Of a stretch of 5,670 nucleotides of DNA, positions 1 through 5,670 are shown in pieces. Origin of the DNA: Planctomicrobium sp. (lineage in GTDB: Bacteria > Planctomycetota > Planctomycetia > Planctomycetales > Planctomycetaceae); NCBI GenBank assembly GCA_029259835.1, contig JAJDEL010000776.1, positions 1 to 5,670 on the forward strand. The letters run 5' to 3'. The position numbers and the translations under genes are program-made. How positions within the stretch are numbered: position 1 is the stretch's first letter; each line of letters starts with the position of its first letter. Under the pieces are notes generated by a model. The model made no database searches. It was not told where the DNA came from and was given only the letters and a program-made list of their open reading frames with translations.

Positions 1-175
1 CACTTGGTTCGCAGGTGGGATGGTACTCCTCAGGTCCGGTTTCATCCTCTGGGAAACCTCAAACGTATTGCACCATTACCGAACTGACCAACACGTCGCA
101 GCGTCGCTGGCGATCTTCGCGTCACTTGCAACTCTGTTTTGGTACGTACTGCAACTCACAGCATTCAACGATTAG
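1..175 (+). CDS. C-terminal fragment of a membrane protein, probably Bax inhibitor-1/YccA family
   Basis: This is the last 57 or so codons of a gene that enters from the left edge; reading frame 2 is open to a TAG at 173-175. The fragment has a hydrophobic stretch at the left edge, a polar segment reading SNVLHHYRTDQHVAASLA, and a final membrane helix (roughly SLAIFASLATLFWYVLQL) followed by a very short tail. A polar Y-x-T-D-x-x-x-A-x-x-x-L-x-x-x segment before a last helix is typical of the C-terminal end of bacterial Bax inhibitor-1 (YbhL/YccA-like) proteins, which are seven-helix inner-membrane proteins linked to ion leak and stress in some systems. The family call comes from recalled resemblance of a short tail, so another multi-pass protein remains possible. 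A hairpin 22 bases after the stop probably ends its transcript. Confidence 0.6.
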   Translation, partial: TWFAGGMVLLRSGFILWETSNVLHHYRTDQHVAASLAIFASLATLFWYVLQLTAFND

Positions 176-197
176 TTGAATCACGAATCACGAAAAT

Positions 198-232
198 AAA
201 AAGCCCGGCATTTTGAAAATGCCGGGCTTTTT
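198..232. terminator. Bidirectional Rho-independent terminator between convergent genes
   Basis: A perfect inverted repeat has a 17-base arm at 198-214 and its complement at 216-232 around a single central G. The GC-rich core GCCCGGC/GCCGGGC lies at 203-209 and 221-227. On the + strand the stem runs into T228-233. On the - strand it runs into five Ts and then ATTTT, read from 202 down to 193. It sits 22 bases past the stop of the upstream + gene and 30 bases past the stop of the - strand propeller gene, so it can end both transcripts. Confidence 0.92.
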
Positions 233-262
233 TCACATGACACATGAACTGTTCAGAGTTTC

Positions 263-1555
263 TCAGCGGCTGATGCAGTACAATGATTCCTGCCGTTTGC
301 CGTCGGATTCTGTTGCACTACGGTAGAAAATTTGACTGTTGCAAATCGCTGGTGTCGCAAAGCAAACATTCCCGAGTTTGTTTTTCGAGATGACAGTGAA
401 CTCGTCCGGAGAGGCGCCAATGACAAATGTCTCTCCACCTTCGTTCGTGACATAAATTCGGTTGTCAAATAAAATTGGCGACGCGGAAAACGTCCCGCCC
501 AGGCGTCCTTTCCAGATTTCTTCGCCAGTCGTAGCGTCCCAGCACATGGCGACTCCGGCGTCAGTCACGCCATAAAGTTTGCCCTCTTTCACCAGCATTG
601 ATGGAACATAAACGCGAACACCGTTTTCCCATTCCACTTTCCCAGAGCCATCAGTTCGTACCGCAGCGATGTGATTCTTGGGATACCCACCACTGGTGTA
701 GATCAGATTCCCATTCGTAACGGTCGAAGTGACACACTCGGTCGTTGCCCCTTCGATTTCCCAGTTCTCTTTCCCGGTCAGAGGATCGAGACTGGTCACG
801 AGTTCGCAGCCGGTCATCAGCAATTGAACTTTTCCGGAAGTTTCAAGGAGGATCGGAGATGGGTAATTCGGCATCTTTGGGCGATCTCGCTTCCAGATGA
901 TTTTCCCTGTCGAACGTTCCAATCCGGCGATGGCGCCTCCCGATTTATTATCCGCAGAGACGATGACCAGATTCTCATACACAACCGGCGAAGATCCAAA
1001 CCCCTGATGGACAACATAGTCGCTAATTTTCTGTTGCCAGAGAATTTCACCAGCAAGTGAGAGAGCGGACGTGTACATCGCATCATCATGCAAGAAATTG
1101 ATAAACAGTCGCTCGCCATCACAGGCAGGCGTTGAGGATGCTTGCGTTCCTTTTTTATTTCGCGGTGGCGTTGCTTTGCCTTCGTGTACGATCGTTTCCC
1201 AGCGGGACTTCCCGGTCTTACGGTCAAGGCAAAGCAGGAGCCGCTGTTCTTTTTCATCAATGGAAGTCGCCAGAAAAACCTGATCACCGATCACCGTTGG
1301 CGAGCCATGCCCTTTGCCTGGAATATCTGCCTTCCAGGTGATGTTCTGTTCCACACTCCACTCGACAACAGGATCTTGATCGGGATTAGCGTGCCCGTTT
1401 CTTGTCGGACCTCTCCACCCAGACCAGTCCGTATCGGCGGCGTTGACCTGTAGTAATGGAACCAAGAGTAGCGAGCACACGATCACAAGCTGTCTCAGGG
1501 GAACAGTGGCAAGAGGTTCAATTAAAAAACGGCGACGAAAAATGGCATCAAGCAT
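263..1555 (-). CDS. Secreted PQQ-like beta-propeller repeat protein (BamB-like fold)
   Basis: The reading frame encodes about 430 residues from the ATG at 1555. Residues 1-40 look like an export signal: an n-region with RRR, a hydrophobic core near LVIVCSLLLVPLLQ, and a cleavage site after VNA or VNAA. The mature protein opens with WSGWRGPTRNG, a hallmark of planctomycete PQQ-like propeller proteins. Blade motifs of the type D-x-x-T-G-x-x-x-W follow near residues 111 (DRKTGKSRW), 167, 213 (ERSTGKIIW), 257 (DPLTGKENW), 302 and 340 (DATTGEEIW), and fit a seven- or eight-bladed propeller. The protein probably acts outside the cytoplasm. The fold is shared by quinoprotein dehydrogenases and by the non-enzymatic BamB scaffold; I see no added haem or catalytic domain, so an enzyme function should not be assumed. 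In-frame ATGs at 1588 and 1717 would give 441 or 484 residues. I prefer 1555 because it gives the most normal signal peptide; none of the three has a clear Shine-Dalgarno site. Transcription converges on the hairpin at 198-232. Confidence 0.9.
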   Translation of the reverse strand: MLDAIFRRRFLIEPLATVPLRQLVIVCSLLLVPLLQVNAADTDWSGWRGPTRNGHANPDQDPVVEWSVEQNITWKADIPGKGHGSPTVIGDQVFLATSIDEKEQRLLLCLDRKTGKSRWETIVHEGKATPPRNKKGTQASSTPACDGERLFINFLHDDAMYTSALSLAGEILWQQKISDYVVHQGFGSSPVVYENLVIVSADNKSGGAIAGLERSTGKIIWKRDRPKMPNYPSPILLETSGKVQLLMTGCELVTSLDPLTGKENWEIEGATTECVTSTVTNGNLIYTSGGYPKNHIAAVRTDGSGKVEWENGVRVYVPSMLVKEGKLYGVTDAGVAMCWDATTGEEIWKGRLGGTFSASPILFDNRIYVTNEGGETFVIGASPDEFTVISKNKLGNVCFATPAICNSQIFYRSATESDGKRQESLYCISR

Positions 1556-1725
1556 TGGGAAATTCCAACTGGTGAAAGTATTGATCATGTTGTGGTGGAC
1601 AGTATCGCAATTGAACAGAGTCCACGAAAGGGTCTGATGAAATTCAACTCCCAACTTGGCTGGAGTGGCTTGGCAGAAAACCGGTGCCCTGTCCACATCG
1701 CGAAGCAGGGTGGACATGAATCAAC

Positions 1726-1773
1726 GTTGCCGGAGCAACCACATGCCCATCCTGCTGACGCGATATGGGCATG
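1726..1773. repeat. Two adjacent inverted repeats upstream of the propeller gene
   Basis: The first dyad is GTTGC (1726-1730), a CGGA loop, and GCAAC (1735-1739). Two bases later CATGCCCAT (1742-1750) is mirrored perfectly by ATGGGCATG (1765-1773) across a 14-base spacer. The pair lies just upstream of the longest possible start of the propeller gene. It may be an operator or part of a 5' leader; a chance origin is possible for the shorter one. Confidence 0.5.
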
Positions 1774-1926
1774 GCACATTGTTACGGTTTAACGACAATT
1801 TCTCTGCGCGGCTCTGACTTGAAATCAGCAGTCTTGAATCCATGAACGGTGACGAAGTTTCAAACATCAGTGAAGACAATAAGAAAGGACCGGCTTTGAC
1901 TGATGGGAAAACTTCAAGAATAATCG

Positions 1927-1955
1927 TTGACACACAGTACCTAGTCTCATAAAGT
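1927..1955 (+). promoter_or_regulatory. Sigma70-type promoter of the padR operon
   Basis: A perfect -35 box TTGACA at 1927-1932 is followed, after a 17-base spacer, by TAAAGT at 1950-1955, which matches four of six positions of the TATAAT consensus. Transcription would begin near 1962, about 25 bases before the padR ATG at 1988, leaving a short leader with the Shine-Dalgarno site. Confidence 0.7.
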
Positions 1956-1956
1956 A
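1938..1956. promoter_or_regulatory. Imperfect dyad over the -10 box, candidate PadR operator
   Basis: TACCTAGT at 1938-1945 and ATAAAGTA at 1949-1956 form an imperfect inverted repeat (five of eight positions pair, with TAC and GTA at the outer ends). It covers the spacer and the -10 box. PadR-family repressors usually bind such dyads in their own promoters and block polymerase, so autorepression is the natural reading. The symmetry is partial and the site is an inference. Confidence 0.4.
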
Positions 1957-1987
1957 TCTTGCCTCGCAGCTAATAATGGAGAATGCT

Positions 1988-2335
1988 ATGGAAACACCTA
2001 TTCAGGGAAATCAGGTTCGGGGACACCTCGACACGATGATTCTGTCTATTCTGGAACATGAAGAGTCACACGGCTTTGATATTGTCAAACGGCTCGAACA
2101 GGCAGGGGAAGGATCGCTCAAACTTAAGGAAGGGACGATTTATCCTGTTCTGTACCGTATTGAAGACGCAGGACTCGTGAAAGCGAAATGGGAAAAGAAC
2201 AATTCCGGACGCAAAGGACCGCGACGGAAAATCTATTCGCTGACAAGCAAAGGGCGGAAGCAACTCGAAGCGGGTCGGACAGAGTGGACGCAATTCGTTA
2301 ACATCGTTGGAGCCATTGTCGGAGGTGCAGCATGA
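1988..2335 (+). CDS. PadR-family winged-helix transcriptional regulator
   Basis: The product is a 115-residue cytoplasmic DNA-binding protein. It has the compact PadR pattern: helix 1 in GHLDTMILSILEHEESHGFDI (12-32), then KEGTIYPVLYRIEDAGLVKA (47-66), which contains the recognition helix with the signature GTIYPVLYRIE-x-x-GL, and a wing rich in basic residues with GPRRKIYSLTSKG (77-89). A final helix (90-105) serves dimerisation. The lack of a long C-terminal domain puts it in the short PadR subfamily 2. I place the start at the ATG at 1988 because GGAG (1978-1981) lies six bases upstream; an in-frame ATG at 1976 would add four residues but would swallow that site. The stop overlaps the next start in ATGA at 2332-2335, so the two genes are translationally coupled. 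Short PadR proteins commonly repress their own operon with an adjacent membrane protein; the ligand cannot be told from the sequence. Confidence 0.93.
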   Translation: METPIQGNQVRGHLDTMILSILEHEESHGFDIVKRLEQAGEGSLKLKEGTIYPVLYRIEDAGLVKAKWEKNNSGRKGPRRKIYSLTSKGRKQLEAGRTEWTQFVNIVGAIVGGAA

Positions 2336-3057
2336 ACACGTCTTTAATGATTGCCGTAGAAAGAATCGTTCGCCCCATCGTTGCCCCGCGTGACAGGAAA
2401 CAGCGCATGCGGGAGGAACTTTACGCACATATTGATTCGATCTACAAAGAAGAATTCGAAAAATCTGGCGATGAAGCAGCGGCATGCACTACCGCAACCG
2501 TCAGACTTGGTGAGCCAGAAATTGTTCGCGCGGAATTGCAAGGCACAGTTCCATTCTGGAAGCAAACTTTAATTCGTGGAGATCAAATGTTTGGCCGCAA
2601 GCCGAAGGAACCGCGGCTTCGATATTCCATTCGGATTTCAATCATGGCTTTGGTTTTTTCGGCAGTGATGTATCTGGGAGCATTTGGTCTGGGTATCTTG
2701 GTTTCTCAGCAAATTTCTCTGCTGGAAATGATTCCATGGATCTTTTATATGCCACTCGTTTTCAGCTGGAATTTTTTCGTGATCGCGATGTGCGCTCAAC
2801 CTTTTCTGGAACCTCAAGGAGTGTTGGAGAAAAAACGAGGAGTCGTCCTGGCAGGTTTGATATTTGGAGCATCCGCGGCAGCAACTGAGCTTCTTTTGTT
2901 AAACCCGTTTACCTGGGATCAACCGCCCATCGGGTTATTCCTTCTGCCAACAATTGCATTTATTGCCGGTTGGGGAATGTTTGTTCTGGTTGTCTCTTTG
3001 ATCAGAATCGAGAAGCAACAATCGATTCCGTGGGAAACTTTGGAACTTGCCGATTGA
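2332..3057 (+). CDS. PadR-associated four-helix membrane protein with an N-terminal HAAS/DUF1700-like helical domain
   Basis: The 241-residue product has two parts. Residues 1-75 form a charged helical region (RKQRMREELYAHIDSIYKEE, then a short segment with LGEPEIVRAEL). This arrangement, an R/E-rich helix followed by an LG-x-P-x-x-(I/V)-x-x-x-L element, resembles the cytosolic HAAS/DUF1700-type domain often encoded next to PadR regulators. Residues about 101-123, 134-156, 169-190 and 199-223 are four hydrophobic helices, ending in a short acidic cytosolic tail. There is no ABC-permease or enzyme motif. The start at 2332 is well set: GGAGG at 2321-2325 lies six bases upstream and the ATG overlaps the padR stop. 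The gene pair suggests a membrane sensor or anti-regulator partner of PadR, or simply its target; that is inference from family context. An alternative is an uncharacterised small permease. Confidence 0.8.
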   Translation: MNTSLMIAVERIVRPIVAPRDRKQRMREELYAHIDSIYKEEFEKSGDEAAACTTATVRLGEPEIVRAELQGTVPFWKQTLIRGDQMFGRKPKEPRLRYSIRISIMALVFSAVMYLGAFGLGILVSQQISLLEMIPWIFYMPLVFSWNFFVIAMCAQPFLEPQGVLEKKRGVVLAGLIFGASAAATELLLLNPFTWDQPPIGLFLLPTIAFIAGWGMFVLVVSLIRIEKQQSIPWETLELAD

Positions 3058-3073
3058 TTTGATTTTGTGGCGC

Positions 3074-3162
3074 GAACAGACTGAATCCCCTTCTGTTCTG
3101 AGTCCGATGTATAGGACAGCCCTGCGGGGCAAACACGACCAGTTCGGCAAGGATTGCCGAAC
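3074..3162. repeat. Cluster of three short inverted repeats after the padR operon
   Basis: GAACAGA (3074-3080) pairs with TCTGTTC (3092-3098). GCCC (3119-3122) pairs with GGGC (3127-3130) around TGCG. GTTCGGCAA (3142-3150) pairs perfectly with TTGCCGAAC (3154-3162) around a GGA loop, a strong 9-bp stem. None is followed by a T-run, so a classical terminator is not supported. They may help to end the padR transcript, regulate the next gene, or be a REP-like extragenic palindrome. Confidence 0.6.
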
Positions 3163-3200
3163 CGAACATTGTGAATGCAATTCGGACTTTTGATGGCTCA

Positions 3201-3208
3201 GGGGGGGG
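3201..3208 (+). promoter_or_regulatory. G8 tract serving as unusual Shine-Dalgarno region of the cytochrome gene
   Basis: Eight consecutive Gs, preceded by A3200, end two bases before the ATG at 3210. Within the run, AGGGG can pair with the anti-Shine-Dalgarno sequence (partly by G-U pairs) at about five bases spacing. This supports the ATG at 3210 over the in-frame GTG at 3171, which has no ribosome-binding site. Confidence 0.5.
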
Positions 3209-3209
3209 A

Positions 3210-5267
3210 ATGGACGCCCATCATTCATCGAGGCAAGTACGCCTCTCAGTTGAATCTACAATTGTAGACGCTGAAGCACCGTCGAGCGCAAAAGGACTGC
3301 GCCCACGACTGAGCTTCTGGTTCATTCTGCCTCTCTTTTTGATCGCACCATCGCTGATCTTTCCTGGTGCAGAAACGACAGAAACAACCGCGCTGGCGTC
3401 GCCGCCAATTGTTCGTGAAGACACTTATTCCATGAACAAGGATTGGCTGGAAGTTCACTGGGTTCTGCGAACGAAATGCAACGGCTGCCACCGACCAGAA
3501 ACCGATCAGCACGATTTCTCAACGTACGCAACGTTGATGGAGTCAACACCTGATCTCGAGACGCCTATCATTGTGCCTGGACGACCGGAGGAATCTTCAC
3601 TCTGGCAATACGTGAACTGGAACCATGATTTTGATCCAGATTCTGACGCCCCGAAACATCCATACATGCCGCCTGAAGAAAAACGAGATTATCTCACCGC
3701 CGGGCAGTTGGAAACTCTTTACCGCTGGATCAAGAACGGAGCGTTGGAATACAAGCTGCCGGATCATTGCAATACGCGACCGTTGCTGGAAACGGATTTC
3801 GTTTCCGCGAAGGAATGTGCTCAATGCCATCCGCATCAATACGATGAGTGGTCCCGTTCAATGCACGCTTATGCTCAGCATAGTCCGGTCTTCGAAGCCT
3901 TTACGCTAACAATGACGGAACGAACCGGCGGCACGATTGGAACTTTCTGCACACGTTGCCACACGCCGATTGGTGTCTCGATTGGTGAGACAGCTTCGAT
4001 GCGAAATGTCCACCGCTCTCGGATTGCTATGGAAGGTGTGACGTGCGTTGTCTGTCACCGCTTGGAAAAACCATTCTACAAAGCGAGCGGACGCATCCCG
4101 GTATCGCCTGGACTCGTTAACGAAGGCTGCATCTTCGGACCGTTTGGAGACCCCGTCAACCCGGACGGTTCCGCACACGAAGCGCAAATGACTTCGCACC
4201 AGTCGAAATCCAGCTTTTGTGGAACCTGCCACGATGTGACCAACCCCGAAGGTGTCCGCCTCGAAGAAGCGTTCAGCGAGTGGCAAAACAGTCCGGCCGC
4301 CAAGGAAGGCATCACCTGTCAAGATTGCCACATGGGACCGATCCCTGGAGTCCCTGTGAAGCCTTGGGACTTACCGCTCGGCAAAGCGGCAGTCGTGCCT
4401 GGTGTTGATCCGTCATTGATTCCGGATCGGCATTTGTCAAGTCATTCGTTCGTTGGTCCCGACTACTCCATGCTGCCAGACACCGAATTCCCAGAGAAGC
4501 TCGACTGGATGTATGAGAAGGATTACCGTGACACGAAAAACCTCAATCCGCACCAAAAAGAAACATTAACGCTGCTGCGAATTAAGAATCGTCAGCAACT
4601 TGCCAAGGCGAGAAACCTCCGCTACGAACTCTTAAAGAACGCAGCAAAAATCAGCGTTGAGCATCCCTCAACATCCAGTCGTAAGGACCGCATCAAGGTT
4701 CGAGTTGATGTAACAAGCACGACCGCTGGTCACAATTTCCCGACCGGCTTTACTGCCGAACGTCAGGTATGGGTCGAAATCCGAGTGATCGACCCGCTCG
4801 GCAGACAAGTCTTCGCTTCTGGTGATTTCGACGACAACTTCGATCTTCGTGACGAACACAGCCATGCCGTCGAAACAGGACATTTGAAGCGTGATCGGCA
4901 TCTGCTGAACTTTCAAAGTAAGTTCACGATTCTAACAACTCAAGGAACCGAACGTTCCGTCATCATTCCGGTGAATCGTGATCTCGCACCTCTCAATGTG
5001 GTTCGTCCGCGCGATGAACCGGCACAATCGTTTGGGCGCCCTTTCGTCTTCCGCGTCGCCAAAGGAAGTCTGCCACCACTGCAAACAGTCGGGCATACGT
5101 ATCCCGTAAAACTCCCCGATTGTGCTGGACAGTATCAGTTACTCGTTCGCCTCAACTACCGACACCTGCCCCCAGCGTTGTTCGACAAAATCGGAATCTC
5201 ACATTTGAAGCATTTACTGGAGACCGTCGTGATCGATGAATACCGCTGCGTCATTGATGTTGAGTAA
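3210..5267 (+). CDS. Exported hexaheme cytochrome c: PSCyt1-like mono-heme domain fused to a cytochrome c554-like pentaheme region
   Basis: The product has 685 residues from the ATG at 3210. Residues about 34-54 are a hydrophobic export signal or anchor (LSFWFILPLFLIAPSLIF after RPR). A first haem domain follows: CNGCH at 90-94, then VPGRPEESSLW, MPPEE (M153, likely distal ligand) and LETLYRWIKNGA, the layout of planctomycete PSCyt1-type domains. The second region carries five more CxxCH motifs: CAQCH (203-207), CTRCH (247-251), CVVCH (279-283), CGTCH (337-341) and CQDCH (370-374), with His residues near 219, 224, 268, 323, 330, 408 and 412 as candidate distal ligands. The pattern ECAQCHPHQYDEWSRSMHA is like the cytochrome c552/c554 family. 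Residues about 490-685 form a haem-free, beta-rich domain with TTAGHNFPTGFTAERQVWVEI-like strands, a tail seen in multiheme proteins of this type. It should act outside the cytoplasm as an electron carrier or reductase; the electron partner is not evident. A GTG at 3171 would add 13 residues. Confidence 0.88.
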   Translation: MDAHHSSRQVRLSVESTIVDAEAPSSAKGLRPRLSFWFILPLFLIAPSLIFPGAETTETTALASPPIVREDTYSMNKDWLEVHWVLRTKCNGCHRPETDQHDFSTYATLMESTPDLETPIIVPGRPEESSLWQYVNWNHDFDPDSDAPKHPYMPPEEKRDYLTAGQLETLYRWIKNGALEYKLPDHCNTRPLLETDFVSAKECAQCHPHQYDEWSRSMHAYAQHSPVFEAFTLTMTERTGGTIGTFCTRCHTPIGVSIGETASMRNVHRSRIAMEGVTCVVCHRLEKPFYKASGRIPVSPGLVNEGCIFGPFGDPVNPDGSAHEAQMTSHQSKSSFCGTCHDVTNPEGVRLEEAFSEWQNSPAAKEGITCQDCHMGPIPGVPVKPWDLPLGKAAVVPGVDPSLIPDRHLSSHSFVGPDYSMLPDTEFPEKLDWMYEKDYRDTKNLNPHQKETLTLLRIKNRQQLAKARNLRYELLKNAAKISVEHPSTSSRKDRIKVRVDVTSTTAGHNFPTGFTAERQVWVEIRVIDPLGRQVFASGDFDDNFDLRDEHSHAVETGHLKRDRHLLNFQSKFTILTTQGTERSVIIPVNRDLAPLNVVRPRDEPAQSFGRPFVFRVAKGSLPPLQTVGHTYPVKLPDCAGQYQLLVRLNYRHLPPALFDKIGISHLKHLLETVVIDEYRCVIDVE

Positions 5268-5282
5268 AGATTGATCGTTCAT

Positions 5283-5335
5283 CGCACACTTTAAGTGTGC
5301 GGCTAAACTAATTTTAGCCGTGCCGTTGTTTTTTT
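5283..5335 (+). terminator. Two overlapping hairpins plus T-run, possible terminator
   Basis: CGCACACTT (5283-5291) pairs with AAGTGTGCG (5293-5301), and CGGCTAAA (5300-5307) pairs with TTTAGCCG (5313-5320) around a CTAAT loop. The two perfect stems share the CG at 5300-5301. A run of seven Ts lies at 5329-5335, eight bases after the second stem. That gap is longer than usual for an intrinsic terminator, so an extragenic repeat or leader structure for the next gene, which starts at 5343, is also possible. Confidence 0.55.
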
Positions 5336-5342
5336 GACTCTC

Positions 5343-5670
5343 ATGCGCGTTCAAATTTCATTTGCGATCTCGTTAACACTCTTATTGAGTGTCTCGCTTC
5401 CGCTGTGCGCTGATGAACCCGCTGGGCATGCCACGCTGGATATCCCGCCTGCTCCTGCGAGTGACGCGAAATTTAATTCTCCGGTTGGATACTACGAAAA
5501 CGGTGTGCTGGTTGAGCTGCCTTCGCTTGAAGAAGAACTGTTGCTGCATGGTGGCTCTTATCTCTACGAGCCGAGTGATCTCCTCGTTGACGAACAACAC
5601 GAACATGGTCACGAAGGCCATTCTGAACCGATTCTCCGACTTCCTGCATGCTGGGAAGAACCGCAACCGC
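5343..5670 (+). CDS. Secreted protein of unknown function with a His-rich segment, 3' end beyond the window
   Basis: An open frame from the ATG at 5343 runs off the right edge after 109 codons. Residues 1-23 are a clear signal peptide: a basic n-region (MRVQ), a hydrophobic core (ISFAISLTLLLSVSLPL) and a CA-D cleavage site. Lipoprotein processing is unlikely because the residues before Cys (LPLC) do not form a normal lipobox. The mature part has a Pro/Ala-rich linker, then GYYENGVLVELPSLEEELLLHGG, SYLYEPSD and an HEHGHEGH segment near residues 86-93 that could bind a metal. I do not recognise a named family; the LHGGSYLY and LRLPACW blocks suggest a conserved planctomycete secreted protein. 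No Shine-Dalgarno site is seen. It follows the cytochrome gene by 75 bases on the same strand, across two hairpins. Confidence 0.75.
   Translation, partial: MRVQISFAISLTLLLSVSLPLCADEPAGHATLDIPPAPASDAKFNSPVGYYENGVLVELPSLEEELLLHGGSYLYEPSDLLVDEQHEHGHEGHSEPILRLPACWEEPQP

Larger units (their letters stand above)
1556..1987. other. Divergent intergenic region
   Basis: This stretch separates the propeller gene (-) from the padR operon (+). If the propeller gene starts at 1717, its first 162 bases would be coding, but the encoded residues look neither like a signal peptide nor like a domain. The rest holds two short dyads at 1726-1773 and the padR promoter at 1927-1955. I found no convincing - strand promoter for the propeller gene, no RNA gene and no protein-like reading frame in 1780-1920. 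Confidence 0.6.

Noticed and set aside
671..1060. Open frame of 129 codons on the + strand inside the propeller gene
   Set aside because: It lies antisense to clear PQQ-like blade motifs, has no domain resemblance and no ribosome site; it is a shadow of the - strand gene, like the other frames at 817-1453.
2066..2485. Open frame of 139 codons on the - strand across the padR and membrane-protein junction
   Set aside because: The + strand genes here have recognised domains, Shine-Dalgarno sites and a coupled overlap; the antisense translation is Cys/Phe-rich and without structure.
3074..3098. GAAC...GTTC dyad as a LexA/SOS box
   Set aside because: The half-sites are GAACAGA/TCTGTTC with an 11-base spacer, which is too far apart for the known Gram-positive type CGAAC-N4-GTTCG, and there is no damage-response gene nearby.
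3906..4331. Open frame of 141 codons on the - strand within the cytochrome gene
   Set aside because: It is antisense to four of the CxxCH motifs that define the + strand protein, and its translation has no recognisable feature.
5382..5666. Open frame of 94 codons on the - strand at the right edge
   Set aside because: The + strand frame from 5343 has a textbook signal peptide and stays open to the edge, which explains the region better.
1..5670. CRISPR array, tRNA, rRNA, insertion sequence or defence system
   Set aside because: I saw no regularly spaced direct repeats, no cloverleaf, no transposase-like or nuclease-like frame and no terminal inverted repeats with target duplications.

Overview
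The window looks like chromosomal DNA of a planctomycete, or a close relative in the PVC group. The evidence is a secreted PQQ-like beta-propeller protein with a planctomycete-type WxGWRGPxRNG opening, a multiheme cytochrome that begins with a planctomycete-type mono-heme (PSCyt1-like) domain, long signal-anchor N-termini and mostly weak or absent Shine-Dalgarno sites. This assignment rests on recalled family features and was not checked by a search.

Layout. Positions 1-175 hold the C-terminal end of a multi-pass membrane protein that resembles the Bax inhibitor-1/YccA family (+). It converges on a PQQ-like beta-propeller gene (-, about 263-1555), and the two share a near-perfect hairpin at 198-232 that can terminate both transcripts. 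Between the propeller gene and the next gene lies a divergent intergenic region of about 430 bases, with two dyads near 1726-1773 and a good sigma70-type promoter at 1927-1955. That promoter drives a two-gene operon (+): a PadR-family repressor (1988-2335), overlapped by four bases by a membrane protein with a cytosolic helical N-terminal domain and four membrane helices (2332-3057). A short gap with three small inverted repeats follows. Then comes an exported cytochrome with six CxxCH haem sites (3210-5267, +). After two overlapping hairpins and a T-run, a secreted protein of unknown function with a histidine-rich stretch begins at 5343 and runs off the window.

How the genes may work together. 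The PadR and membrane-protein pair is a self-contained regulatory unit of a common type, probably autoregulated. The multiheme cytochrome and the secreted His-rich protein lie on the same strand 75 bases apart and both act outside the cytoplasm, so they may belong to one extracytoplasmic redox or metal-related function, but the hairpins between them could also separate them. Nothing in the window is clearly a mobile element, CRISPR array, RNA gene or defence system. The most unusual items are the cytochrome's domain fusion, the G8 tract at its start and the hairpin clusters that flank it.
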